From DASUPK01 sp963821705 (lineage in GTDB: Bacteria; Actinomycetota; Thermoleophilia; Solirubrobacterales; 70-9): DNA of 64,000 nt. Positions 1-8,001 of the stretch are shown one piece after another (within the stretch, counting starts at the first letter, position 1; each line of letters starts with the position of its first letter). The translations under genes and the position numbers were made by a program. Under the pieces are notes generated by a model. It saw only the letters and a program-made list of their open reading frames with translations. It made no database searches and was not told the origin of the DNA. Location of the stretch: contig CAWGEV010000007.1 of the NCBI GenBank assembly GCA_963821705.1, forward strand, positions 186,001 through 250,000, in the 5' to 3' direction.

Positions 1-1434
1 TCCGCCCAGCGCGGGCCCCGCCACGCGAGCCGTCGTCAGGCAGAACGCGGCGAGGGCGGTGGCGATGCCGATCCGCCGCCACTCGATCTCGAGCGGCGTC
101 GGTCCCCGCTGGGAGAAATAGGTGAGGCCCGCGGCCGCGACCATGAAGCCGTTGATCACGGACAGCCCCGCGCCGTAGGCGCCCAGCCAGGGCACGAAGA
201 TCGGCGCCGAGGCCAGGAAGACGACAGCAGAGGTGATCGCGGCGGAGACATACGCGATTCGCTTCTTCGGGAAGGCCGAGAGCCGGTAGACGCTGATCAT
301 CGCCCCGTAGGACAGGAAGCAGCCGCCCATCAGCGGGATCAGCTTGGCCGCGTCGGCATAGGCCGGCGGGGCGATTCGGACGAGCGTGTCGGCGCCGGCG
401 GTCATCGCGAGCACCAGGAAGTAGGCGGCCATCACGAAGTAGCTCAGCAGCCGCCCGCCCAGCGCCATTTGGCCGCGCTGAGCGATTGCCGCGGCGAAGG
501 TCGGGGTCTGCGCCAGCGGGGTCCACGCCATGAACAGGGCGGCGGTGAAGTAGTCGAGGAAGGCGGCGAAGCGATTCGCCAGGCGATAGAGACCGACGAT
601 CTGATCGTTCGAGGTGAAGAAGGAGAGCGCGTAGATGTCGACGTTCTGCGCGATCCAGAGGGAGACGATGATCGGGACGAAGATGGAACCCCGCCGCAGG
701 ATCATCTTGGCGTGGGTGCGCTCGAACGTCCACACGTAGCTGTGCCGCGTCACCACCAGGGCGATCAGGATCGCCGCGACGCCGCCGACCGTCGTGCCCA
801 GGATCGCGCCCTCGACGCCCATGCCGGCGACCACGAAGGCGACCACGCAGGCGACCACCAGCACCGGCCGCACCGACTGCAGCACGACGAAGCGCATCGG
901 CTTGCGCTCCATCCGCATGATGTTTGAGACGAGCCTCCAGACGGCGCCGGCGCCGCCCGACAGCGCCGCGAGGATGATCAGGTTGTCCTTCCCCGAGTCG
1001 TGCAGCATCGAGCCGGCCAGCCAGGGAGACAGGGGGATGATGAGCAGGGTGCCCCCCACCGCGATCGCCATCGTGATCAGCATCCCGGTGCCGAGCGCCC
1101 GCTTCTTCGTGCCGGCGAGTGAGGACTCGCCCTCGTCCTCGATGTCCTCCTCGCCCGCGGACCCGAAGACCCAGATGAAGGTGCCCTGCAGGCTTCCCGT
1201 GTTGTAGAAGATCGTCAGGAACGAGGCGAAGACCAGCAGCAGGGCGAGCTGGCCGAACTGGGCCACCGAGAGAAAGTGCGTCAGCACGGCGGTGCTGAAC
1301 AGAGCGAGGACGAAGCCGATCACCGCCGCGATCACGTAGAGGCTGGTGTCGTGGGTCAGCCTCGCCCCCCAGGCTTCGTTTGCCTTCGGGGCCTTGCGCC
1401 TCTTCACGGTTCGGGTCTCTCCGTTCTCGCTCAC
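1..1434 (-). CDS. Wzx-type polysaccharide flippase (3' part missing)
   Basis: The minus strand is open from a GTG at 1434 to the left edge, so the C-terminus lies outside the window. The visible 478 residues start with a basic cytoplasmic stretch and then show repeated hydrophobic segments (for example SLYVIAAVIGFVLALFSTAV and LILAALSGGAGAV-like stretches), the pattern of the MATE/oligosaccharyl-lipid flippase superfamily. Such proteins move lipid-linked sugar units across the membrane. The start overlaps the stop of the upstream methyltransferase in a GTGA tetranucleotide, so the two are translationally coupled. Its place in a glycosyltransferase and deacetylase cluster supports a polysaccharide export role; substrate unknown. 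Confidence 0.82.
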   Translation of the reverse strand, partial: MSENGETRTVKRRKAPKANEAWGARLTHDTSLYVIAAVIGFVLALFSTAVLTHFLSVAQFGQLALLLVFASFLTIFYNTGSLQGTFIWVFGSAGEEDIEDEGESSLAGTKKRALGTGMLITMAIAVGGTLLIIPLSPWLAGSMLHDSGKDNLIILAALSGGAGAVWRLVSNIMRMERKPMRFVVLQSVRPVLVVACVVAFVVAGMGVEGAILGTTVGGVAAILIALVVTRHSYVWTFERTHAKMILRRGSIFVPIIVSLWIAQNVDIYALSFFTSNDQIVGLYRLANRFAAFLDYFTAALFMAWTPLAQTPTFAAAIAQRGQMALGGRLLSYFVMAAYFLVLAMTAGADTLVRIAPPAYADAAKLIPLMGGCFLSYGAMISVYRLSAFPKKRIAYVSAAITSAVVFLASAPIFVPWLGAYGAGLSVINGFMVAAAGLTYFSQRGPTPLEIEWRRIGIATALAAFCLTTARVAGPALGG

Positions 1435-2204
1435 GAGGGCCTCCGGGCGATCACATGCTGGTAGCGGGCGACCGGCTTCATGAAGGAGGGCCAGCGGCTG
1501 GCCGGCGAGGCGGCGAGGGTGACCTCGGCGAAGCCGGCACGGCGGAGCTCCCGGGTCGCCTCGAGGGGTGAGACGAGGCGCACCTCCGAGCGCGGGCGGC
1601 CGAGTCGCCCGGCGAGGCGGGTCGCCGCCTGCGCGGGGAGCAGCTGGATCAGCGGCAGGCCGGTGAACTGATCTCGCGGGTGCCAGCGGTTCGGGTTTCT
1701 CACGATCAGGATCCCTCCGGGCCTCAGCACCCGGGCGGTCTCCGCCAGGGCCGAGCGCCGGTTCTCTCGATCCACGATGTAGCAGAGGCTGTTGTTCTGG
1801 ACGGCAATATCGAAGCTCTCATCGGCAAATTCGAGCGCTTCCATTCGCCCCTCGCTGAACTCCACCGGCAGGTCGTGCTCGGCTGCAACGGCTCTGCCGA
1901 CCTCGAGGCGGGAGGCGATCGGATCGATGCCCGTCACCCGGGCTCCGCGTCCCGCGAAGAAGACCGAGAGGGCGCCGAAGCCACAGCCCATGTCGATCAG
2001 GCGCAGACCCTCGATCGAGTCGCGAGCGGTGACCTGCCGAAGGGTCTCCAGCAACGGCGTCGCCCGGCGCTCGACGAAGCCCGAGTTGGTCTCGAGGGTG
2101 TTGACGCCGGCCGGGCCGTCGAGGCTCTCGCCGCGCTCGGCATAGAACTCCAGCACGCTGCTGCGAAGCGACTCGGCGATCGGCGTGAAGTCGCGGGTGG
2201 TCAT
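1431..2204 (-). CDS. Class I SAM-dependent methyltransferase
   Basis: This is a 257-residue protein beginning MTTRDFTP. The SAM-binding glycine motif DMGCGFGALS is at residues 71-80, followed by the acidic GIDP strand end and a PGG loop typical of Methyltransf_11/25 proteins. The frame stays open further upstream, but that extension runs antiparallel through the preceding deacetylase gene; the ATG at 2204 overlaps that gene's TGA in ATGA and is taken as the start. It lies between a flippase and a deacetylase, so a sugar or lipid-carrier methylation is likely, but the substrate cannot be read from sequence. Confidence 0.82.
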   Translation of the reverse strand: MTTRDFTPIAESLRSSVLEFYAERGESLDGPAGVNTLETNSGFVERRATPLLETLRQVTARDSIEGLRLIDMGCGFGALSVFFAGRGARVTGIDPIASRLEVGRAVAAEHDLPVEFSEGRMEALEFADESFDIAVQNNSLCYIVDRENRRSALAETARVLRPGGILIVRNPNRWHPRDQFTGLPLIQLLPAQAATRLAGRLGRPRSEVRLVSPLEATRELRRAGFAEVTLAASPASRWPSFMKPVARYQHVIARRPS

Positions 2205-3052
2205 GTCGGGGGCTGGTCCGTGCCGGTTCGGATCGGCCTCGGCCGCCGTCCCGGGGCGAGCGGCCTGCCGGGGAGCGCCGCCCGCATGGCCCGATCGATC
2301 CACAGGCTCGGACCCGAGGCCCAGTTGTTCGGATGGCTGAGGCACAGGATCGGCGACGCGCGCACCGCGAACAGCTCCGACGGGTCGACGCCGTCCTTCC
2401 AGCCCCCCTCGGCGGAGGTGCGGTCGGTGAGCCAATGTCCGAGGTCATGCCCGCGCATCACCTCGTTCCCGTCGTAGGCGATCCCATAACTCGAGCAGTC
2501 CTCGTCCCGGAGCAGGTCGGCGTTGTGAACGGCAGGGACCCGGGAGTCGCCGTGGGGGACCGCGCTGCGGCACGGCCCGAACAGCCGCTCGAAGGCGGCG
2601 AGCTCCGATCGAAGCTCCGTCCGCGAGCTCTCGATCAGCTCTGGGGCGGGCGGCTCGTGGAGCCCACGCTCGAGCGCTCTGCGGGTCAGCGTCTCGTAGT
2701 GCAGGCCGACCTGGAAGCCGTCGGCGATCAGCGACCGGACCACGGCGGGATGCGCGGTGCGCCACCGGAAGTACCAGGTCGACCTCAGGCCCAGCCTCTT
2801 CTCGATCGCCGCCATCGTCAGCGCCGACCGCGGGTGCTGATCCACGTCGTGCCGGAGGATCAGGATCGGCTCGCCGTTCTCCGGCATCCCCTCGGCGACC
2901 CAGTCCTCCAGCGAGACGATTCGGTAGCCGCGGTCCAGCGCCGAGCGCAGGAACCGCTCGTATTCGCGCCAGCGCGCCCGGGAGAACGTCCTCGACAACC
3001 GAGGCCTGGTGCGCGCCGAGCGTGACTCGATGCTCCCCACCGCCGAGCTCAT
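2201..3052 (-). CDS. NodB-like polysaccharide deacetylase family protein
   Basis: A 283-residue protein with the metal-binding RHDVDQHP motif at residues 67-74, equivalent to the first catalytic motif (catalytic Asp plus metal Asp) of the NodB/CE4 fold, and a later LSHPNNW histidine motif near the C-terminus. The family removes N- or O-acetyl groups from glycans or, in divergent members, acts on other C-N bonds. No signal peptide is seen, so it may act on lipid-linked or cytoplasmic intermediates. It is coupled by ATGA overlaps to the glycosyltransferase upstream and the methyltransferase downstream, so the four minus-strand genes form one operon. Confidence 0.78.
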   Translation of the reverse strand: MSSAVGSIESRSARTRPRLSRTFSRARWREYERFLRSALDRGYRIVSLEDWVAEGMPENGEPILILRHDVDQHPRSALTMAAIEKRLGLRSTWYFRWRTAHPAVVRSLIADGFQVGLHYETLTRRALERGLHEPPAPELIESSRTELRSELAAFERLFGPCRSAVPHGDSRVPAVHNADLLRDEDCSSYGIAYDGNEVMRGHDLGHWLTDRTSAEGGWKDGVDPSELFAVRASPILCLSHPNNWASGPSLWIDRAMRAALPGRPLAPGRRPRPIRTGTDQPPT

Positions 3053-4410
3053 CGGCCGGCTGAGGAAGCCGCCTCACGGTATTCGTCGGCGAGGCGCTCG
3101 CCCTCGTGGTCCCAGCTCAGCTCCGCCGCCGCCTCATGGGCGGCTCGACGGAAACCCTCGTTTCGTGCGGGCTCGAGCATCTCGCTCAGTTTGACCGCGA
3201 CGTCACTCACGTCGCCGGGCTTCGCGAGCAAACCGATCCCGTGCTCGTTGACGAGGCCGCTGATCGCCGGCAGGTCGGTGCCCAGCACCGGAAGGCCCGC
3301 GGCGACGTACTCGAACACCTTGTTGGGGAGGCTCATCCGGTACGAGAGGCAGACGGGCTGGATCAGCGCAAGGCCCACGCTCGCCTGGCTGATCGCATCG
3401 ACCAACTCGTCGGAGGGCACGGCGCCGGCGAACTCGACCCTGTCCGATACGCCGGCGCTGCGAGCCAGCTCGGCCAGCTCGGCCAGGTAGGCGGGCCGGC
3501 CCGGCCCGACCAGGCGGAGCCGCACATCGTCGACCTGCGCCATGGCCATGATCGACTGCTCCAGCCCGCGGCCGGTGGTCAGCGCGCCGACGTAGAGGGC
3601 GAGTCGATCCCTCTCGGTCGACGACCCGCCGCCGTTCGACCTGGCCCCGGACACCTGCGAGGGGACGTCGGGGATGTTGCGAATGACCCCGGGGCGCGGG
3701 ATCCGGTAGCGCCGGGCGAGGACCTCGGCATATCCCGGGCTCGCGGTGATCGTCCGATGGGCGCAGCGCACGAACAGGGACTCGCACGCCAACAGCCACC
3801 AGCGCGGCTCCGGCCGCTGGTTGCGATCGGCCCAGAGCTCGTGGGAGTCGTAGATCACCACGCTTCCGCCCATCAGGCGAGCCGCCACCCCCACCCACAT
3901 CGTGTTGTAGTCGTTGCAGTGGATCAGCTCGGGCCGCTGCTCACGCACCACCGCGATCGCCCGGCGGTAGAAGTCGACGGTTCGGATCCAGCGGTGCAGC
4001 CGGATCGCGGCCCGCATCGGGAGGCTCGGTGGCCTCTCGCTCGGGGGAGCCGGCGTGGGTCCCCCGGCGTCGGCCGCCGGGGTGGCCGGCGGTGCCTTCC
4101 GGCTCAGGCGCCCCCGGAGGGAGCGCGCCCAGGCGAATGGCGACGTCGGCCGCAGGCGCAGGACCGGCGTCCCCCGCTGCACGTCGTGCACCTCCGGGAC
4201 GTCGTCGGAGACGACCCCGAGGATCAGTGGCCGGTATCCGATTCGGCGCAGGGTGTCGGCCTCCCTCAGGATCCTCGAGTCGTAGAGGCAGGGCCCACGC
4301 CTGATGATCAGCGCGGGTCTCCCGGCTCCTGATTCCTCGAACGCTTGCTCTTCAGTCCCGGTCGGCACGGTCGGTCCCTCGGTTCCGCACCTCTGGTGGG
4401 CGGTCGCCAC
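3049..4410 (-). CDS. GT4-type glycosyltransferase
   Basis: A 453-residue GT-B fold enzyme starting at GTG. N-terminal Rossmann signals include RGPCLYDSRI, the DSHELW motif at residues 188-193, and the nucleotide-sugar half has LYVGALTTGRGLEQ and SLPNKVFEYVAAGLPVLGTD, the usual group 1 EX7E-like region. A Pro/Ala-rich insert lies at about residues 103-130. First gene of the minus-strand operon with the deacetylase, methyltransferase and flippase. A TACCCT box ends five bases before the GTG, so the message may be leaderless. Donor and acceptor sugars are not predictable. Confidence 0.85.
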   Translation of the reverse strand: MATAHQRCGTEGPTVPTGTEEQAFEESGAGRPALIIRRGPCLYDSRILREADTLRRIGYRPLILGVVSDDVPEVHDVQRGTPVLRLRPTSPFAWARSLRGRLSRKAPPATPAADAGGPTPAPPSERPPSLPMRAAIRLHRWIRTVDFYRRAIAVVREQRPELIHCNDYNTMWVGVAARLMGGSVVIYDSHELWADRNQRPEPRWWLLACESLFVRCAHRTITASPGYAEVLARRYRIPRPGVIRNIPDVPSQVSGARSNGGGSSTERDRLALYVGALTTGRGLEQSIMAMAQVDDVRLRLVGPGRPAYLAELAELARSAGVSDRVEFAGAVPSDELVDAISQASVGLALIQPVCLSYRMSLPNKVFEYVAAGLPVLGTDLPAISGLVNEHGIGLLAKPGDVSDVAVKLSEMLEPARNEGFRRAAHEAAAELSWDHEGERLADEYREAASSAGR

Positions 4411-4415
4411 GGGAC

Positions 4416-4421
4416 AGGGTA
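4416..4421 (-). promoter_or_regulatory. Putative -10 box TACCCT, leaderless
   Basis: TACCCT on the minus strand lies five bases before the GTG of the glycosyltransferase at 4410. It matches the actinobacterial TANNNT -10 consensus, and transcription would begin at or next to the start codon. No -35 is obvious. Confidence 0.5.
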
Positions 4422-4450
4422 GGCGCTGCGGGTCCGCCTGAGTGATGATC

Positions 4451-4456
4451 TACGCT
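4451..4456 (+). promoter_or_regulatory. Putative -10 box TACGCT
   Basis: TACGCT lies 17 bases before the ATG at 4474 and divergent from the minus-strand box at 4416-4421. The 63-base gap between the two genes therefore appears to carry back-to-back promoters with a short leader on this side. Confidence 0.4.
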
Positions 4457-4473
4457 CACCGGCCACGCTGCCG

Positions 4474-6858
4474 ATGAGGGTCTCGATCATGTTTCGCCAG
4501 ACTGGGGAGGCGCCGGAGCGCGCGGCCCGAGTGACGTCGATTCTCGAGGCCGCTGGGCACCGGATCGGCAAACACTCCGCGTCCGGGACTCCCGCCTCGC
4601 TCTGGCACACGCTCCGCGAGTCGCCCGACGTGATCCACTCGGTCGGCTCAGGCGCCCTGCAACGCGCCGTGCTCGCGTCGAGACTGACCGGTGCGGCGGT
4701 GGTCCACGAGCCGCTCCGCGGAGACCCGGAACCCGGCGCACGGGATCGGCGCGCGATCCGGGCCGTGGCAACGGGACCTCGCGGGGGCGCCGTCCTGGCG
4801 CGCGACGAGGCCCAGGCGGCCCGAGTGCGGGCGGAATCCGGCCTTCCCTACCTGCCGCCCGTGATCGGCGAGCTCGCCGAGAGCGCCCCCGGGATCGCGG
4901 TGCTCCTCGCGGTCTACGACCGCCTACCCCGGCTCAACCCCGGGACTCCCGACGCCGGCGCCGGCGGGCGCGCGGGTCGCAGGCGGGTCCAGGATCTGGC
5001 GGAGCCGGTTCGCCGCGGGGCGCTGCGCCACCCCGGAGCCCTGCTGGCCTACCTGCGGGGCCGGCGCCTGCGAGCCGGCGGGCGCCCTCGGGAGGCGGCC
5101 GAGGCCCTGGCGCGCGCCGGTCGAGGCGACGGCGACAACCCGCTCTACGAGCTTCATCTGGTCCGGGCGCTGCGGGAGTCGGGAGAGCGGGATCGGGCCA
5201 TGGAGAGACTGTCGGCGCTCGCCGCACGGGTCGGCGATGACGACCCACGCCTGCTCGGTGAGGTCGGCGTGGAGCTCGCACGCCTCGGTCTCGAACAGCA
5301 GGCGCGAGATGTGGTCCGGCGGCTGGAGCGGGCCGGCGAGAAGGGGAGCGACTCCGCCGACGCCTCGGCCGAAGCGGCTCAGGTCTGCGTGGCGCTCGGG
5401 GACCTGAGGTCCGCCCGAGAGCTCGCCCGGCGGGCCGCCGCGATGGCTTCCGACCGTTCTCCGGCGCAGCGGACGGCCGCCCTGGCGCTGGAACAGGCGG
5501 GTGAGCCGTCGGAGGCTCTGGAGCTGGCGCATCGCTCGGGCGAGAGAGGCCAGGAGCGCAGGCTGGCCGGCCTGCTTCGCGAGCTCGGCCCGGGCTGGAT
5601 TCCACGGCTTCCCGCCGCCGCCGAGGATCGGCGAGCCGATTCGAGCCGCGTGCTCGTGCTGCTCGAGGTCTCGCTCCCCCAGGCGCCGTCGGGCTACGCC
5701 TATCGGTCCCTGGAGCTGCTCGCCGCGCTTCGCCGGGACGGATTCGAGCCGGTGGCCGCCACCAGGCTCGGGTTCCCGGCGAGCCGCGGGATCCGGGAAT
5801 GGTCGCCGGTGGAGATCGTCGACAACGTGGTCCACCACCGGTTCAACGTCCCAGGGCTGAGGCAATACAGCGGCCTGCCGCTCGATCTCCGGGTTCAGGA
5901 GAACGCGGAGAGCCTGATCGACCTGGTCCGCCGTATGGCCCCCGCCGCGATCGTCGCCGCGACGCCGGAGCTCAACGGGGTGGTCGCACTGGCACTGCGG
6001 TCCGCCACCGGCACTTCGATGGTCTATGACGTGCGGGGATTCCCCGAGATGAGCTGGGCGAGCCAGGCCGGCGGATCGGAGAGCGAGCTCTACCGAAAGC
6101 GTCGCGAGGCCGAGACCTCCTGCGCCTCGGAGGCCGACGCGGTCATCACGCTCAGCGAGACGATGCGGTGGGAGCTCGCCGGGCGGGGAGTCGATGCCGG
6201 GCGCATCTTCACGGTCCCTCAGATCGTGGACACCGGCCGCTACACCCCTCGGCCCAGGGACGAGACCCTGGCGCACTCCTACGGGATCGCGGGCAAGCTG
6301 GTGGTGGGCTCGGTCACCTCGCTGACGGACTACGAGGGGATCGACACCCTGCTGCGCGCGGTGGCCCTCGCCCGCGCCGAGCGCCCGGAGGTCGCCGCGT
6401 TGATCGTCGGTGACGGGCCCGAGAGGCACGGTCTCGAGGCCCTCGCGGACGAGCTCGGGATCCGGGACTCGGTCGCCTTCGCCGGCAGGCTGGACCAGGA
6501 GCGGGTTCCCGCCCACTACGGGCTCCTCGACCTCTTCGCGATCCCGCGGCACGACCTCGAGGTCTGCCGCGCCGTCACGCCGCTGAAGCCCTTCGAGGCG
6601 CTGGCGATGGGCGTCCCGGTGCTTGCCAGCGATCTCCCGGCACTGAACGAGATCGTCTCGGACTCGAGCGGTGGGCGCCTGGTCACGCCCGGCTCGGCCG
6701 AGGCGCTGGCCGCCGCGATCCTCGAGCTCGGGGCCAACCCGGCCGAGCGCGAGCGCCTGGGGCGCAACGGCCGCGACCACGTCCTCGCCCACAACACCCC
6801 GGAGCACGCCAGCCTGGCGTTGAGAGCGGCCCTCGACGGGGTACTGGTTAAGAATTGA
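4474..6858 (+). CDS. Large glycosyltransferase with N-terminal helical repeat region
   Basis: A 794-residue protein. Residues about 1-130 have a weak GT-B-like start (MRVSIMFRQTGEAPERAA), residues about 180-385 are Ala/Leu/Arg-rich with TPR-like helix pairs (for example AALALEQAGEPSEALELAHR), and residues about 390-790 are a full GT4 domain with SLTDYEGIDTLLRAVALA, VGDGPERHGLEALA and the EALAMGVPVLASDLPALNEI donor-site region near residue 709. The TPR-like part may recruit partners or a polymer chain. It is followed after six bases by a deacetylase gene, with which it is probably co-transcribed. Confidence 0.82.
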   Translation: MRVSIMFRQTGEAPERAARVTSILEAAGHRIGKHSASGTPASLWHTLRESPDVIHSVGSGALQRAVLASRLTGAAVVHEPLRGDPEPGARDRRAIRAVATGPRGGAVLARDEAQAARVRAESGLPYLPPVIGELAESAPGIAVLLAVYDRLPRLNPGTPDAGAGGRAGRRRVQDLAEPVRRGALRHPGALLAYLRGRRLRAGGRPREAAEALARAGRGDGDNPLYELHLVRALRESGERDRAMERLSALAARVGDDDPRLLGEVGVELARLGLEQQARDVVRRLERAGEKGSDSADASAEAAQVCVALGDLRSARELARRAAAMASDRSPAQRTAALALEQAGEPSEALELAHRSGERGQERRLAGLLRELGPGWIPRLPAAAEDRRADSSRVLVLLEVSLPQAPSGYAYRSLELLAALRRDGFEPVAATRLGFPASRGIREWSPVEIVDNVVHHRFNVPGLRQYSGLPLDLRVQENAESLIDLVRRMAPAAIVAATPELNGVVALALRSATGTSMVYDVRGFPEMSWASQAGGSESELYRKRREAETSCASEADAVITLSETMRWELAGRGVDAGRIFTVPQIVDTGRYTPRPRDETLAHSYGIAGKLVVGSVTSLTDYEGIDTLLRAVALARAERPEVAALIVGDGPERHGLEALADELGIRDSVAFAGRLDQERVPAHYGLLDLFAIPRHDLEVCRAVTPLKPFEALAMGVPVLASDLPALNEIVSDSSGGRLVTPGSAEALAAAILELGANPAERERLGRNGRDHVLAHNTPEHASLALRAALDGVLVKN

Positions 6859-6864
6859 GGCGAG

Positions 6865-8001
6865 ATGCGCGCTAGGCGGTCAAACCGAGGAACGGCACCG
6901 CAGGCCCTGGTCATCTCCGGCGGACGCTTTCATTCGCTCTCGGACCCGTCGGCGCTCGCCGGGGTCGACTCCGCCGACGGCGCGTACGAGCACCCCACCC
7001 CGCCCGAGGTCCTGCCCGACCCCTGGGTCGGACCGCAGGACGACGAGGCACCCGCGCCGGCGACCCCGGCCGAGGTCTTCCTGACGATCGACACGGAGGA
7101 CGACTACTTCGCGGTCCCGCACATGCTCACGGGTGAAGGGCTCGGCGAGGAATACGGCGCCTACGGGATCCTCGACATCCTCGACCGCCATGGGTTGGAG
7201 GCGACCTTCTTCGTCAACGTCTACGAGGCCCATCGCCATGAGGACCCGACGACCGTCGAGCGCCTCGTCAGGGCGATCGCGGAGCGCGGCCACGAGGTCG
7301 CCCTGCACACCCACCCGTCGGAGGACCTCGAGCTCTACCCGCGGCCCCTCTACTGGTTCAACGCAGACCAGCAGAAGGAGATCCTCGGCTATGGGGCCGA
7401 CCTGATCGAGAAGTGGACCGGCCGGCGCCCCATCAGCTTCCGGGCCGGAGGCTACGTCCTCAACGACGAGACCTTCGACGCGCTCGAGAGTCTGGGCTTC
7501 CGGATCGACTCGTCGGTCTTCTTCAGCTCCGCCAACAACCGGATCACGCCGTTCACCGTCAACGCGGTGCGCATGCGGGGCCGTGTGATCGAGGTGCCGG
7601 TCACGTACGTCCCGCGGGTGCAGAGCGACGGGTTCATCGACCACCGCAAGTTCGATCTGAACTGGTTGTCGGCCGATGAGCTCGATCGGGTGATCGACCG
7701 GATCAGCGAGTTCGGGGTCGGAGAGGCGATGTTCATGATGCACAGCTTCTCGTTCATCGACAAGGCTTCGATCAAGGAGGACGAGCCCGGCACCTCCAGG
7801 GCGCTCTACCGAAGCCCGCCGGTCAGGTCGCGCTTCGTCGAGATCTACGGGACCAAGCCGGCGCTGCGGGACGGGTTCGAGCGGTTCGCGGAGACGCTCG
7901 CCTCCGATCGCAGGGTCGAGGTGAAGACACTCGCCTCGGCGGTGGACGGGCTCGAGCGTCGCGCCGCCTCCCCCCACCCCGACATCGTCCCCCTCGTCTA
8001 G
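6865..8001 (+). CDS. Polysaccharide deacetylase (NodB/PuuE-like)
   Basis: A 378-residue protein with a NodB-type domain. The metal motif TIDTEDD is at residues 74-80 and the histidine motif HTHPSED near residue 148; FRAGGY follows, the usual third motif, and MMHSF later supplies the last histidine. This spacing is common to deacetylases of surface glycans in GT clusters. About 70 residues before the domain are Pro/Ala-rich and of unknown role; a Shine-Dalgarno-like GAGGCGAG precedes the ATG. The last four bases overlap the end of the convergent heparinase-like gene. Confidence 0.85.
   Translation: MRARRSNRGTAPQALVISGGRFHSLSDPSALAGVDSADGAYEHPTPPEVLPDPWVGPQDDEAPAPATPAEVFLTIDTEDDYFAVPHMLTGEGLGEEYGAYGILDILDRHGLEATFFVNVYEAHRHEDPTTVERLVRAIAERGHEVALHTHPSEDLELYPRPLYWFNADQQKEILGYGADLIEKWTGRRPISFRAGGYVLNDETFDALESLGFRIDSSVFFSSANNRITPFTVNAVRMRGRVIEVPVTYVPRVQSDGFIDHRKFDLNWLSADELDRVIDRISEFGVGEAMFMMHSFSFIDKASIKEDEPGTSRALYRSPPVRSRFVEIYGTKPALRDGFERFAETLASDRRVEVKTLASAVDGLERRAASPHPDIVPLV

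Noticed and set aside
469..1464. Plus-strand open frames opposite the flippase gene
   Set aside because: Their translations are Arg/Gly/His-rich low-complexity strings, while the minus strand gives a sensible membrane protein. GC-rich codon bias opens the opposite frames.
4924..6807. A 627-codon minus-strand frame opposite the TPR-glycosyltransferase
   Set aside because: No domain is recognisable, composition is that of antisense GC-rich DNA, and the plus strand has a complete glycosyltransferase.
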